From contig NC_051084.1 of the NCBI RefSeq assembly GCF_004664715.2, positions 58,585,334-58,649,333 of the forward strand: a stretch of DNA of 64,000 nt, given 5' to 3'. Source of the DNA: Peromyscus leucopus (lineage: Eukaryota; Chordata; Mammalia; Rodentia; Cricetidae). Below the pieces are notes generated by a model. It was given only the letters and a program-made list of their open reading frames with translations, was not told the origin of the DNA and did not search any database. Both the position numbers and the translations under genes were made by a program. Positions 31,666 through 43,185 of this stretch are shown piece by piece. The first letter of the stretch is position 1; every line of letters begins with the position of its first letter.

Positions 31666-32217
31666 TGAAGTTATGTACTCCAGAACACTCAGTTCTTGAT
31701 GTTTGTTTTTAGGAGAAACTTTTAACCGAACCTAAATTAATTGTACTGAGGAAAAAAAAAATTCCAACTCCACCCTTGTAACCATACCGGTCTCACCACT
31801 GATGGGGTGTGGAAACCCCGCAGAGTACTTGTGAAGTACACAGTGGAGAGACAGACAGACAGACAGCTTGAAGGACTGAGACAGTCATAAGACTGGAGTT
31901 CCCTCTTCCCCCACACCACATTACCAAAGACCTATTTTCAGCAATTCTTTGTACCAGTCATTAAAAAAAGTGAAATGAGAAAAGAAGTTGAGGTACTTGG
32001 AAAATGTAGTAATATTACAGGTGTTTGTGAATATAATATTTATACAATATTTCAAGCGAATATGCTTAAAACACATGTATAACTTAACACACAAAGGACT
32101 GAATTATAGTGGTCAAGTGGAATAAACTTATCCAATATGTACTAAATTCTTTTACTTTAAAAAGGTCTTACAGAAGAGGATATCAGTCCCAGTTAATACC
32201 ATAACCAAGTGTGTCTT
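31666..32217. other. Intron 1, nothing recognised
   Basis: It contains a short (GACA)n run at about 31849-31865. Otherwise no named element. Confidence 0.4.
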
Positions 32218-32302
32218 GGTTTTATTTTTGACATGCTGGAGAATGAACCTAGGACTTTTGCTCATGGTAAGCGGGGGCACTGAGCTATACTCCGAGCTCA
32301 GG
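32218..32302 (-). mobile_element. ID-type SINE fragment
   Basis: Inverted tRNA-derived ID: 'GGAGAATGAACCTAGGACTT' followed by 'CACTGAGCTATACTCCGAGC'. Confidence 0.65.
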
Positions 32303-32407
32303 AACTGAATTTTTAAGGTCACTCCCATTTAGTTGAAGGTTAATTTTTGGTGGCCCTTGACTGTCATATTAAGGATATTTTTCTAATTTAATTTAACTAT
32401 ATATATA

Positions 32408-32547
32408 TTTTGGATAAAGGATCTCACTATGCAATCTTGGCTGGTCTAGAACTTCCTATGTAGACCAGGCTGTCCTTGAAGTCTTAGATATCACCTACCC
32501 TTACCCCCTGGACCCTGGGATCAAAGGCATATGCCAACACACCCAGC
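32408..32547 (-). mobile_element. B1 SINE, diverged
   Basis: 'GGATCTCACTATGCAATCTT', 'TAGACCAGGCTGTCCTTGAA' and 'GGGATCAAAGGCATATGCCA' in inverted B1 order. Confidence 0.75.
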
Positions 32548-32763
32548 AGGCTGCTTTTAGAGTGACTACTTCATTTGATTAGTGACATAAATGTGCATGC
32601 CCTCTGAAAATATTTAAGGGAGGTTTTAATTGCTCTTTTTTAAGCCTAGGGTTAGGATTGCTTTATCAAGTCAAATGATATGAAAAAAGTTGAGAGGTTG
32701 TACTCGTCAACATTCAGAAAGATGTAGAGACACACCAGGTACATGAGATACACTTTTGAGGAT

Positions 32764-32767
<4 letters not shown>

Positions 32768-32816
<49 letters not shown>
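32768..32816. repeat. (TG)n microsatellite
   Basis: About 24 uninterrupted TG units. Confidence 0.97.
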
Positions 32817-32818
<2 letters not shown>

Positions 32819-32921
32819 AAACAAAGCACAATTAGGGGAAATAGAATATGTGCTGAGTGTTAGATTACACTGAAATGTTTTGTTATGTGTGTTCTCTTGG
32901 TTTGCCTTAACTGTTGACTTG

Positions 32922-33318
32922 ACTGTGGTGGTTGGTCTTTGTCAACTTGGCACAAATCTAGACATATCTAGGAAGAGCGCATTTTAACTGAGAAAACACC
33001 TCCATCAGATAGCCTGTAGGCAAGTCTATAGGGTATTTTCCTGATTAATGTTTGAGGTGGGAAGGTCCAACTCACTGGGGGTGGTGCCACCCCTGGGCAT
33101 ATGGTCCTAGGTTGTATAAGAAAGCTGAATGGGGAGCAAGCCAGTAAGCAGTGTTCCTCCAAAGCTTCTGCTTAATTGGTGCTTTGAGTGCCTATCCTGA
33201 CTTCCTTCAGTGACAGACTGTGAAGTGCAAGTGTAAGATGAAATAGATGCTATTTTCCCCCAAGTTGCTCTTGATCATGGTGTTTTATCATAGCAATAGA
33301 AACCCTAATTCAGACATT
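32922..33318 (+). mobile_element. Rodent repeat, copy A of tandem pair
   Basis: It starts near 'TTTGTCAACTTGGCACAAAT', carries 'GGTGGTGCCACCCCTGGGC' and 'TCAGTGACAGACTGTGAAGT', and ends 'AGCAATAGAAACCCTAATTC'. This is an abundant rodent family (RCHARR1-type in my recollection). A second, separately diverged copy follows directly. Confidence 0.75.
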
Positions 33319-33692
33319 GACACAGCTTACAGTAATTGAAATAAATCTTCAATTGAGAAATTAGCTTTATCAGATTGGTCTGTAGACATGTCTGTGTGGG
33401 ATTATCTTGATTGCCTTAATTAATATAAAAGGGTTCAGCCCACCTTGGGTGGTGCCATTTCCTGGGTGGTACCAGGTGGTCCTGGGCTCGATAAGAAATG
33501 TAGCTAAACCTGAGGCTGTGATCGAGCCAGCAAGCAGCATTTCTCCGTGGTTTCTGCTTGAAGTCTTGACTTGATTTCCCTCAGTGATGTACTGTGATCT
33601 GGAAATGTTAAGCCAAATAAATCTTCCCCTTCCCTAAGATGTTTTTAGTCAGCGTGTTTTATCATAGCACCAGAAAGAAAACTACAACAGGT
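33319..33692 (+). mobile_element. Rodent repeat, copy B of tandem pair
   Basis: It has the same order of blocks as 32922-33318: 'TCAATTGAGAAATTAGC', 'GGTGGTGCCATTTCCTGGG', 'CCTCAGTGATGTACTGTGAT', ending 'ATCATAGCACCAGAAAGAAA'. It lies head-to-tail with copy A with essentially no gap. Confidence 0.75.
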
Positions 33693-34744
33693 AGTAGTGA
33701 CATTTTGGTCTCTTTTTAGAGATTTATAAAATGCAAGGGATTCTTGATATCTGAGATTAAGATATTTCATATGAGATGAAGAAAATGTAAGAAAATTATT
33801 GTTGAGCCAAGGCAGTAGATATGTGGGTGTTCAACTATACTGTATATGTAATATATGAACTTTTATATGTCTTGTGCTGAATCACTTTGTAAATATAGAT
33901 CAACCATTCTGAACATATTGAGAGTGTAAACATGAAACTCAAAATTTTAAGATACCATTAATTGATTGATAAGAATATGCCTAAGGAGTAATTAATGTTT
34001 GCTTTTTGACTCTGTTAAGCCCTAATCATTTTAGGATGCGGTGTTAGGAAAAGTATTATTAGGAAGTACTCTGGTGTTTGTCAGAACACTTTAAATTGTA
34101 GTAATTGGTGTTCTTCTAATTTTATTTTGCCATCATCCTCTTTTCAAAGAAGATAACAAAGAGTGTATCATGAAAGTAAACCAGAGCCTCTGTGGCTTAT
34201 CGCTACTGTGGATTTTGTTCAGGGTTACTTAGAGAAGAACAGCTTTACTTCCTTACCTGTAGATTTTGCATCCATGGGTCTAACCAACTGCAGATAAGAT
34301 ATTTTTTTTAAATGATATGCTAAACATGTATAGACTTTAATTTTCATTATTAGTCTGTAAGCAATGCAGTACAATAAATAACTCTGTGGATGACTTTGTA
34401 TGTTATGGTGTGTAAGTAATTTAGAAATAATTTGAAGGATACAGGAGACTATGAGAACTGTGTGCAAATACTATGCCATTGCCATTCATAGATTGTAACA
34501 TCTACTGTGGGGAAGAAGGGAAGTTTAGGATCAGACCCAGGTGGATACATTTCACAGATACTTTCTGAACACTTACTATTAATTATGTAGGGTAGGAGGA
34601 CTGATGGCTGTGCGAATTGAAGTTGTGTAAGTTAGGTGAATTCTGAGTTCATGACTGTATTTAGAGCTTTACAATAGGCATTTGCTTGCACTCTTTACCA
34701 CCCCCCCCCACTCCCTCTCCTCTTTCACACTCCTCCTCCTCTTC
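33693..34744. other. Intron 1, nothing recognised
   Basis: AT-rich; only a C-run and CT-rich stretch near 34700-34745. Confidence 0.4.
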
Positions 34745-34850
34745 TTTTTTGGACAGTCTCTTTACATAAACCAGGCTGGGGCTTGAAACTTTCACTGTCC
34801 CTGCCTCTGTCTCTCAAGTGATGGTATTACATGAGTGTGTCACCATGCAT
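34745..34850 (-). mobile_element. B1-like SINE fragment
   Basis: 'GGACAGTCTCTTTACATAAA', 'CCAGGCTGGGGCTTGAAACT' in inverted B1 order, diverged. Confidence 0.55.
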
Positions 34851-35059
34851 TTTTTTTCTTTTTTTAATTAGAAGGCGAGAGTCTTGGCCCACTTGATTTC
34901 AGTATTTGAACATCTTTTTTCTGTATGCATTCTCTCCCATCTCAATCTCATCTAGTGTCTTGGTTTTGGCTGTCATGCTTGCCTTCAGCCTGTGACTCCC
35001 AGGAATGCACCTGTAGGCAACAAGACCCCTCCAGAAACTCTGAGTTGCTGCCTACTGGC

Positions 35060-35290
35060 TTCCTCCCCATGACTTTCTCAGCCTGCTTTCTTGTAGCGCC
35101 TAGGATTACCACCACCCAGGGGTGACAACACTCACAATGGGCTGAGCGCTCCTACATCAGTCACTAATTAAGGAAATATCTTACATGCTTGTCTGCAGCC
35201 TGACCTTTTGGGGGCATTTTCTCAGTTGAGGTTCCCTCTTCTCAGATGACTCTAGCTTTTGCCAAGTTGACATAAAAATAACTAGTACAG
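35060..35290 (-). mobile_element. Rodent repeat, RCHARR1-type, inverted
   Basis: The reverse complement of the family at 32922-33692: 'CACCCAGGGGTGACAACACT', 'TCACTAATTAAGGAAATA', 'GGCATTTTCTCAGTTGAGGT' and 'TTTTGCCAAGTTGACATAAA'. It is the third family member within 2.4 kb. Confidence 0.75.
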
Positions 35291-36267
35291 AGTTCTTAAC
35301 TATGGAGGAACCAAATGGAGTTTTTAGGTTTCTCTCCGTCTTCCAGATACAGAACGCACATCAGCAGTAGAATGCAGTAGAGACTCAAGCAGACCAGCAG
35401 TATTGTTCATGGCATTTGCCTTAGTAGTTGCATCACAATGAGTGGAACACTCACAGCTTGGCCTGGAAAGAACATTCCTTAGAGAGCTGTTTAAAAATGA
35501 AGCCTCCTCTGTTATCAGATGAAAAAGATGAATCAGTTTGTGAGGAATCCGACTGTTCTGAAATATGAGGGAACAATTAGGAGATGATGTCATTAGCTGA
35601 GAAAAAGGCATACTGTAGGAAATTTAAGGTTATTCTCTGCACTGAATATTTGCTATTGGTAAGTATTTTCAAATACTCTAAAGGTTTTTTAGGTAATCTG
35701 TCCCTGACTTCTGGGTGTTTCCTTTTTAACTTTTATGCTTATAAACATCCATGATATCAAAAGCTTTATGTGTATGCCTAAGTATTTTTAGAGAATAAAA
35801 TCTAAAGTGTATGTTAATGTGTAACACATTTAAAACTTTGATCTGTATTGGCTTGAGTGATGGGACCAGCTAATATTCCCATCACTAGTATGTCAGCTGG
35901 CCTGCACCCAGTCTATTACAAGGTTTTCATATTTTTAATAAGATTCTTTGATTTGATTGTGGAAATGATTATTTTGCTAATATTTTCATCATAGTTTTAT
36001 GATTGAAAATTTTAGTATGCTTACTGGTCATTTCTGTTCTGTTATGATCTGTCCTTCAGTTTGGTAGGGAGAGGGCTTCATAACTCTGTTCATAATTTTG
36101 TCTTGGTTATTCAGTCAAACCAAGAGAATATAAAACTCTAGACAGCATTTGTTTCTCTGGGCATGGTAGACTAACCATCCAGCCCTGCATTCTACCCGTT
36201 TTAGGCTATGAGTGGGAAGCAGTGGTGTATTGGAAACGTGTTTGGTGACTGATCTCTATTATAGTTA
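35291..36267. other. Intron 1, nothing recognised
   Basis: AT-rich unique-looking sequence. Confidence 0.4.
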
Positions 36268-36400
36268 TGGAATTGGATGACGTTTAGAGTTAGAGGAACC
36301 TGTGGCGGTATCTAGTCCGGTGTCTTCATCTTAGATAGATGAAGAGATTTACTTTTGCTGGCTTGCTCCAAACTGTGGAGTAGTGAGGCTACATGGGAGC
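36268..36400 (+). mobile_element. MIR-type ancient SINE
   Basis: 'TTTAGAGTTAGAGGAACCTG' followed by 'TATCTAGTCCGGTGTCTTCA' and 'ATAGATGAAGAGATTTACTT' follows the layout of an MIR/MIR3-type core. Confidence 0.55.
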
Positions 36401-36764
36401 TAACTCAAACATCAGGTGAGCTTTTGTTAGGTCACAGATTAACATGCTCCATGTAGCCCTTGTAGAAAAGTTAAATCAGCTTGAAGAGGTTTTTCATTTT
36501 CTTTAGATCTATTTAGGTTCTTCAGTGTTCATTGAACACAGTGAGAAAGGGGGTAAATTTTAAGTTGATATCCCAATCAAACTACATTTAAATAATGGCA
36601 GCATTTGAAAATGGCAGTCATTTTGTTAAAATATGAATCTGACAATAATGGAAAATCTTTCAAAATTTGATTCCTGTTTGCTGATGGCTGCACTGTCAAC
36701 AAAGCAGATAGTTAGCTCATGAAATAAACTTGTAAATAGTGGAGAACATAAAAGAATTTAGGAG

Positions 36765-36855
36765 TGGGCATTTAGCTCAGTGATAGAGCACTATTTGCCT
36801 AGCATGCACAAAGACCTGGGCTCAATCCTCAGAAATAAACAAACCCCCAAAACAA
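36765..36855 (+). mobile_element. ID SINE
   Basis: A tRNA-derived ID element: 'GGCATTTAGCTCAGTGATAG' (A-box), 'GACCTGGGCTCAATCCTCAG' (B-box), then an A-rich tail with AAACAA words. Confidence 0.85.
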
Positions 36856-37764
36856 CAGAAAAGGAAACGTATTCATAAACTCTGTATGATCAAGAGAGAA
36901 ATTTTACAAAAAGTGGTAGAACACTGTGAAGGGGTAAAGAAAAAAAAAAGACTGCAATGTACTTGCTTTCACACTTGAAGTTTTTCAAATTGTTTTTTTT
37001 AAGTTAACATATGAAGTAATAGATTTCATTATGACCTTTCCACACACTTAAGTCATTACACCTTTTCCCCGCCTCATTAATTCCTTTCCCATATCTTCAT
37101 CACACCTGCCCTCTTAATAGGTCCCTTTCTCTTCCTGAATCACATGAATTCTATTATCCCCAAAACCTTCCATCACTCATTGAGGGTTTCCTTTTGTTTT
37201 TCAAGACCTACATGTAGACAGACAGGCACATATACATACATACACATGTAGACACACACTCACATACTTAGTATATGGTAGAAAGCATGCATTTGTGTTT
37301 CTGAGCCTGAATTACTTTGCTTAACATAATCTCTGGTTCTATTCATTTTCCTACAAGTCATGATTTCATTTTTGTTATGGCAAAAACATTTACATTGTGT
37401 CTCTGTAAAACATTTTCTTTATCCATTCATTGCTGGTGAGCATCTAGACTTTTTGCAGTTCTTATGTGAATAGTGCAGCATTAAGTATGGATGTACACAC
37501 ATTTCTGAGGTATACTGACCTAGAGTCTTTGAGTATGTACACAGGACTATAACTGGGTCATATGGTACTTCAATTTGACTTCAATAGTGGCTATGCCAGT
37601 TTATGTTTTCTCTATGTTCTAGACCACTTTGAGGAATATTGGTATTAGCTCTTCCTTAATGGTTTGGTAGAATTAGGCAATGAATTCATCTAGTTTGGAG
37701 TCTTTGTAGGGAGATATTTAAAATTACTCCTTCAAACTTATTGCTTGTTAAGAATCTGTCTTTT

Positions 37765-37955
37765 ATTTAATAAATATTCTGTTTATTAATATGTATGTGT
37801 TATTTCACATGTATGTGTATGTATTATGTGTTTAAGTCAGAGGATAACTGTAGGGATCAGGTCTCTTCTTCTACCATATGGATTTTAGGAACTGTACTCA
37901 GGTAGCCATGAGCAAACAGACACCTTTACCTGCCAAGCCATTCTGCCAGTCCTTG
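37765..37955 (-). mobile_element. B3-class SINE, diverged
   Basis: 'AAGTCAGAGGATAACTGTAG', 'GGAACTGTACTCAGGTAGC' and 'CTGCCAAGCCATTCTGCCAG' in inverted order. Confidence 0.7.
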
Positions 37956-38039
37956 ATTTAATTTTGATTTTAAATCTAGGTCTTATGTCTAGAAATGTAT
38001 ATTCTGTATTTTTGGGTTTTTGGAATTTAGGTCTTCTTC

Positions 38040-38165
38040 ATTTTTTTTTATGAGACAGGGTTTCATAGTATAATCCTGGCTCTCTTGGAACTCTATATGT
38101 AGACCAGACTGGCTTTGAACTCATGGAGTGTTCTACCTTGGCTTCCTAAGTATTGGGACTAACCA
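38040..38165 (-). mobile_element. B1 SINE
   Basis: T-run, 'GAGACAGGGTTTCATAGTAT', 'CTGGCTTTGAACTCATGGAG' and 'AAGTATTGGGACTAA' in inverted order; right end truncated. Confidence 0.8.
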
Positions 38166-38679
38166 GAATGTAAGTTTAAAAGTATTTCATAATGGTCATA
38201 TTGATTTAATTGGAATCTTTTTGATATCTCTATTTTTTGATTCTAATTTTATTAGTTCGCATCTTTTCGTTAATTTGGCAAGGGGCTTAACTTTATTAAT
38301 TTTTTCAAAGGAGTAATTTTGATTAGTGTGTATTCTTTTAGCTCTCCATTAAATTATTTTCTGTCTTGATCATTATTATTTCTTGTTATCTACTGTTTTT
38401 GACAGTAGATATGAAATGAAAAACATTTTCTCGGTTTTTCTAAGACCTTGAAGAGCATCACTAGGTTAGTTATTTGAGTTTTTTTCTCTTTTTTTAAAAA
38501 TGTAAGCTGTCAGAGCTATCACCTTTCCTCTTACAACTGTATTAGCTGTAGCTTAGGTTCTGGTAAGTTGTGACTTCATTTTCATTCCACATTGTCCTGG
38601 CTTTGGGGGTTGCTGATGAGAAAAATCTGATGAATTATTTTTGTAGGTGAGCTGGTGTTTTTCTTTCAGTCATATGTGT

Positions 38680-38818
38680 GTTTATTTTAAAAGGCAAGGT
38701 CTCATGTAGTCTCGGGCTGTCCTGGAAATCACTGTATAGACTAGGCTAGTTTCTGCTTCTTTCTCTGCCTCCCTGAATGTTGGGATTAAAGGTGGGTACC
38801 ATCACACCTGGCTCTTAA
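38680..38818 (-). mobile_element. B1 SINE, diverged
   Basis: 'GGCAAGGTCTCATGTAGTCT' and 'GTTGGGATTAAAGGTGGGTA' in inverted order. Confidence 0.8.
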
Positions 38819-39109
38819 CAGTTTTGCAGTATTGTTTTCTTTATATTTTTGACATGTTGACTATAATATGCTTTTCGGAAACTCTTGAGCGCTGCCTAAC
38901 ACTGAACAAAAACAAATTATAGGTTTGATAAGGTTTAAATTTTAAGATAGTCAGGTGAAACAGTTATTTCCTTTTTTAAAACTAGGGCTAGTCTTGCGAA
39001 CTAAGCTTAATTTCATTTTTCTCTTATACCAACACAGTGATGGCAAAATTCCTTAAATTCTCACTGTAGCTTAACTTCCTTGTAACTGAAAATTTTCCTG
39101 TGTTCCACC

Positions 39110-39458
39110 TGGAACAGATCTCTCTCACCTGCCAGTTCCGCAGCCACTCGGACCCAAATAAACACACACAGGCTTATATTATTTTTAAACTATGGCCATG
39201 GCAGGCTTCTTGCCAGCTAGTTCTTATATCTTAAATTAACCTATTTCTATAAACCTATAAGTTGCCATGTAGTCGTGGCTTACTGGTCTGCTGGCATGTT
39301 GTTCCTTTGGTGGCGGCTGGCATCTCTCCCTGCCTTCTTCCTATGTCTGTTTTGGATTTCCTGCCTGCTTCTAAGCTGACTTGCCATAGGCCAAGTGGCT
39401 TTATTTATCAGCAAATCAGAGCAACACATATTCACAGCATACAGAAAGACATCACTTA
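39110..39458 (-). mobile_element. Muroid ERV LTR-like repeat, copy 2
   Basis: It matches 10325-10672 in block order: 'CTCACCTGCCAGTTCCGCAG', 'CTTAAATTAACCTATTTC', 'GGTGGCGGCTGGCATCTC' and 'CAAATCAGAGCAACACATAT'. On the minus strand an AATAAA occurs in 'GATAAATAAAGCC'. Probably a solo LTR; exact ends not fixed. Confidence 0.65.
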
Positions 39459-39699
39459 TCACTTCTTTGCTAAAGCAAACTAACTTAATTAGCTGTAGGA
39501 GAATTTGGTATTTGTAGATTCCATTAGTTCACAAAGAACCTTTCACTTAATTTTTCCAATTTTTAAAAATATTTTGAACTTTTATGCATTTATTCCTTCA
39601 AAAATTTAAGGAATAGCTATAAAAATCATAGTTCTGAAGTCATCTTTCTATCTACAGTGTTCTTCAGTTGACTGTGGATTGATAGTCCAGGCTCTGTTA

Positions 39700-39785
39700 C
39701 CGTTGAGAGGCAGGTTCATTTAATGGTGAAAACTCTAGGTTCAAAGTCTCGGCTCTCCTGCTTTTGGCTCTGATTGTTTTTTCTG
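39700..39785 (+). mobile_element. Possible MIR fragment
   Basis: It resembles the MIR 5' part around 'CTAGGTTCAAAGTCTCGGCT'. Weak. Confidence 0.3.
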
Positions 39786-39969
39786 CCTTCATATTCTTTT
39801 TCTTTTCTGTTCTCCCTTCATTTTCCTATTTCTCCCTTCTTTGGCATATGTTTAAACTCTGAGCTTTAATGACATTTTATCTGTAATGAGTCCTGTATTA
39901 CAGGGTTTGGAGGAGCTTCTGAAGTAATGTCTGCAAAGAGTTTTGATAGAAGAGTGTTTGGCAAATATA

Positions 39970-39984
39970 AAAGTAATAAAATGG

Positions 39985-40036
<52 letters not shown>

Positions 40037-40051
40037 TCATTTTATTACTTT
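39970..40051. repeat. (AC)24 flanked by inverted repeat
   Basis: A pure run of 24 AC units (39987-40034) lies between the arms AAGTAATAAAATGGCC (39971-39986) and GGTCATTTTATTACTT (40035-40050). The arms are reverse complements with a single mismatch, and one more pair extends the stem on each side. Confidence 0.95.
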
Positions 40052-40243
40052 ATAGGAAGCATTTATGAATTATGTTTGGTTTGGTAAATAATACAGTGGG
40101 ACAGATTCTAGGGTTAGGCCAGTGCAAGAATACTTTATGGAAGTCTCAAAAAAGGGTACTTAATCATTTTACAAAGTAAAAAGTATCTTTCTGTTCTTGA
40201 GAGTAGATATTGTTGGTAAGAGATAATACAGCAGAAGCCTTGC

Positions 40244-40480
40244 TGTGGTGGTGTGAATGAGAATCTTCCCCCACCCCACTCCCATAGGCTCATATGTTTG
40301 AATACTTGGTCTCCAGTTGGTGGAAATGTTTGGGAAGGACTAGGAGGGATATCGGCGTGAGCTGTGAGGTTTCAAAAGCCTACACCATTCCCAGTTAGCA
40401 CTCTATCTCCCTGCCTGGTTGTTGCCTCAAGATGTACACTTTCAACTACTGCTCCAGCACCTTATTAAAGAAACAGGCAG
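40244..40480 (+). mobile_element. Rodent interspersed repeat, MaLR/URR1-like
   Basis: 'GTGGTGGTGTGAATGAGAAT', 'CCCATAGGCTCATATGTTTG', 'TTGGTCTCCAGTTGGTGGAA' and 'ACTGCTCCAGCACC'. Same family as 4186-4515 and 13986-14280; truncated at the 3' end. Confidence 0.78.
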
Positions 40481-41723
40481 GCAGGGCATAAATAGAGTGT
40501 AGTCTGGCTACATGTGGGGAAAGTGTTGTACAAGCATGACATGTTACAGAAGTACAGAGAAAGTAAAAATCACCAAGATTAGATGTTGGGAGAGGGCTTT
40601 TAATTGAAAAGGTGTTTTTTACTTTATTTTTTGAAGAGAGAGAGAATCAGACTTGAATGATAATGGGGCAGAATTATTGCAGGAAGGGAAAGCTCTGGAA
40701 AAGATGCATGTTCTTCCAGAGGCAGGTCTGGGTCCCTGGTAGAAATTCACGGGAGAGGATTGACAGAGACTTGTTGCTTCTGGAGAATTATTAGCATAGA
40801 TGAATTTGCCAAAGCCATAATGACTCGATTAAGCATCTAACTTAATGCTTAATAAATGCTTGTCTAACTTAGAGGCTGAATGGCCAGGATTTAGCAAGGA
40901 GGAAATAGAATCATGGAAGGACCTTAAGGAAGCATCAGGAAGAGAGGAATCTAAAACAGAAGGCTCAAGAAAAAGGGAATCTAAAGTGGAGATCTTGTCA
41001 GGAAAACCAAATAGATGAGGTAAAGGGGACCATGGTGGTGCATATCCAAGCCAGAAGCTGGTGGTATGCTAGCAGTGTTTCAAATTGTTAAATACACTTT
41101 TCCATTTTTTAGCACCTTTTGAAAATTTCATTTTATTTTGGAATTCAGATAATATATGCTCTATGTGGAAAATGATTTGTAATTTATTTTTAAGCTGAGG
41201 AAATATTGTTAATATATATGTAAGTAGCCCTTGAAATATGAATTGACATTTGTTAGTTGTTTTGTTTAAGGGATGATAGTTAACTAGAATAAATGCATAA
41301 AGTGAACAAAACCAGGTTTCTAGGGAGATCTAACAATTGTCAATACATTTTAAACAAAATGTACATTCCTTTTCAGCACAAAGTACAATCCCTTTTGTGT
41401 AAGGGAATATATTGATGACTTTGATTTCCTACACTAGAACTTCTTAAACATTTAAATTCAGTATGTTGTGGTGTTATATCTGCCCTCTGCTGGTTAAAAT
41501 ATATTATTGCTGTTAAACAAAATCACTAGTAATTTCTTTGAATGAAATAATACTTTGTAACTTAAGAGTGCTATAAAATAGAGTTTTGGAAAAATGTCCT
41601 TATTTAAAAGGAATATATTCTTTTTGCTATAGTCCTATACAGTAAATTGTTCTGTTTAAAATGTCAGTAGTGCCCTGGTTGAGAAGTACGTATTACACTA
41701 ATGATTGATACTGCATTGTGGCT
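40481..41723. other. Intron 1, nothing recognised
   Basis: AT-rich; no named element. Confidence 0.4.
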
Positions 41724-41748
41724 GTGTGTGTGTGTGTGTGTGTGTGTA
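41724..41748. repeat. (TG)n microsatellite
   Basis: About 12 TG units. Confidence 0.9.
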
Positions 41749-41991
41749 GTTGTATTGTTGATTGAATTTTTCTGTGAATTCTAGATCTGCTGTATTCACT
41801 GTGGAAGCTCCTAGTTATGTGTGTCTATTTAACTGAATTTAAACATTCAGTTTGTTTCATTAGCTACATTTCAAGGTTTAATAGTCATGTTTAGCCAAGA
41901 GCTGTGGTATTGGACAGTGCAGACTGTATAACCTGTTTTTAATATCACAGAAATCTCAATTAATAAGTATGTTAACATTTAAAAAATTTAT

Positions 41992-42118
41992 AGTTTACTA
42001 AGGCAAGGTCTCATGGAGGCATGGCTGGCCATAATGAACTCATCATGTAGCTGAATCTGGCCTTGAACTTCTGATCCATTTTTCTACCTCCTTACTATTG
42101 CTTTTATTATGCCTCCAG
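41992..42118 (-). mobile_element. B1-like SINE, very diverged
   Basis: 'AGGCAAGGTCTCATGGAGGC' and 'AATCTGGCCTTGAACTTCTG' in inverted B1 order. Confidence 0.5.
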
Positions 42119-42197
42119 TGTTTCCCAGCTTTCACAGTTGAAATAAGGGTTATAATTTTCATGAAATAACCACTGTTCTTAAATTTGTAATACATTT

Positions 42198-42198
<1 letters not shown>

Positions 42199-42229
<31 letters not shown>
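42199..42229. repeat. Poly(T) run of 31
   Basis: A pure T homopolymer of 31 bases with no attached recognisable SINE body on either side. Confidence 0.95.
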
Positions 42230-42231
<2 letters not shown>

Positions 42232-42701
42232 CATGTATCCTTTTTACATAGAACACTTTCTCCGTGAATAATTAACTGAAGGATATTTTTGGTAGGATAG
42301 AAGATGGTTAGGATTTTATTGTACTATGTAATTTACTTCAGCTCCCATATATTTACTGCCAAATGATTAGTTTTCTCAGTGTAGGGTATTGAGTATTTCT
42401 GGCATTTTCATTCTTGGTTATGAGTATTTGAGTTAGAAAGTAACTAAAGATCACAGTTGAGGTAAAAGCTACTTTTCCTTGTTGGTGGGTTTGGAGTGGA
42501 AAGAAACGTGAGTCAGTACATAGAGATTCTAAGCCTTTTGACAGTGTGAGTGATCGTATTGTCCGTGTTAGTTGGTTACGAGATTTAGACAGGTGATCCA
42601 GTTTCTGGTAATGGTAACATTTTATAAAACTGTAGACTATCACAACCAGGATATGGACATTGATATAATTCACCAATGGTTGGTTTTACTTACTACACTT
42701 A

Positions 42702-42727
42702 AGTGTGTGTGTGTGTGTGTGTGTGTA
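42702..42727. repeat. (GT)n microsatellite
   Basis: About 12 GT units followed by AAATAAATAAATA. Confidence 0.9.
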
Positions 42728-42919
42728 AATAAATAAATAGATATATTTATATAGCTGTATGCATCTTTCCACATGTGTAGATTCAAAAATGTGCATCTCA
42801 AATCAAGATATGGGAGAGTTACATCACCGTAAAGACCTCTTAATTGCCCTCTCATAAATGTACACACCTGTTTTTGCTTTCACATGCCTAATTTTGGGAG
42901 CCTTGGATTTCTTTTCCAC

Positions 42920-43107
42920 TTTCCTTCCTTCCTTCCTTCCTTCCTTCCTTCCTTCCTTCCTTCCTTCCTTCCTTCCTTCCTTCCTTCCTTCCTTCCTTCC
43001 TTCCTTCCCTCTCCTTCCCTCCCTCCCTCCCTCCTTCTTTCTCTCTCTCTCCCCTCCCTCCCTCCCTCCCTCCCTCCTCCCTCCCTCCCTTCCTTCTTTC
43101 TTTCTTT
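42920..43107. repeat. (CCTT)n/(CCCT)n pyrimidine tract
   Basis: About 190 bases with almost no purine on the + strand: a long CCTT array, then CCCT, CTCT and CCTT subarrays. The apparent open frames in all frames are products of the 4-base period. Confidence 0.97.
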
Positions 43108-43185
43108 TTTGTACTTTTGAGACAAGATCTTGTTATGTAGCGTGGCTTGGCCTGAGTTTATCTTTGTGCCATAGCCTAGATAGTT
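43108..43185 (-). mobile_element. Truncated B1 SINE
   Basis: 'TTTTGAGACAAGATCTTGTT' and 'CTTGGCCTGAGTTTATC' represent the tail-proximal part of an inverted B1. The pyrimidine tract may have grown from its tail. Confidence 0.6.

Larger units (their letters stand above)
37000..38860 (-). mobile_element. Rodent L1, 3' UTR to ORF2, inverted
   Basis: A long minus-strand L1 relic. Signposts on the + strand are 'TAACATAATCTCTGGTTCTA' near 37322, 'TTTATCCATTCATTGCTGG' near 37418, 'CTGGGTCATATGGTACTTC' near 37553, and the ORF2-middle complement 'TTAATTTTTTCAAAGGAGTA' near 38297. Three SINEs (about 37765, 38040 and 38680) are inserted in it. No intact ORF2 frame remains. Confidence 0.8.

Noticed and set aside
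36765..36855. A functional tRNA gene suggested by A-box and B-box motifs
   Set aside because: The A-rich tail and sequence match an ID SINE; no complete cloverleaf is apparent. The same applies to the B2/B3 copies.
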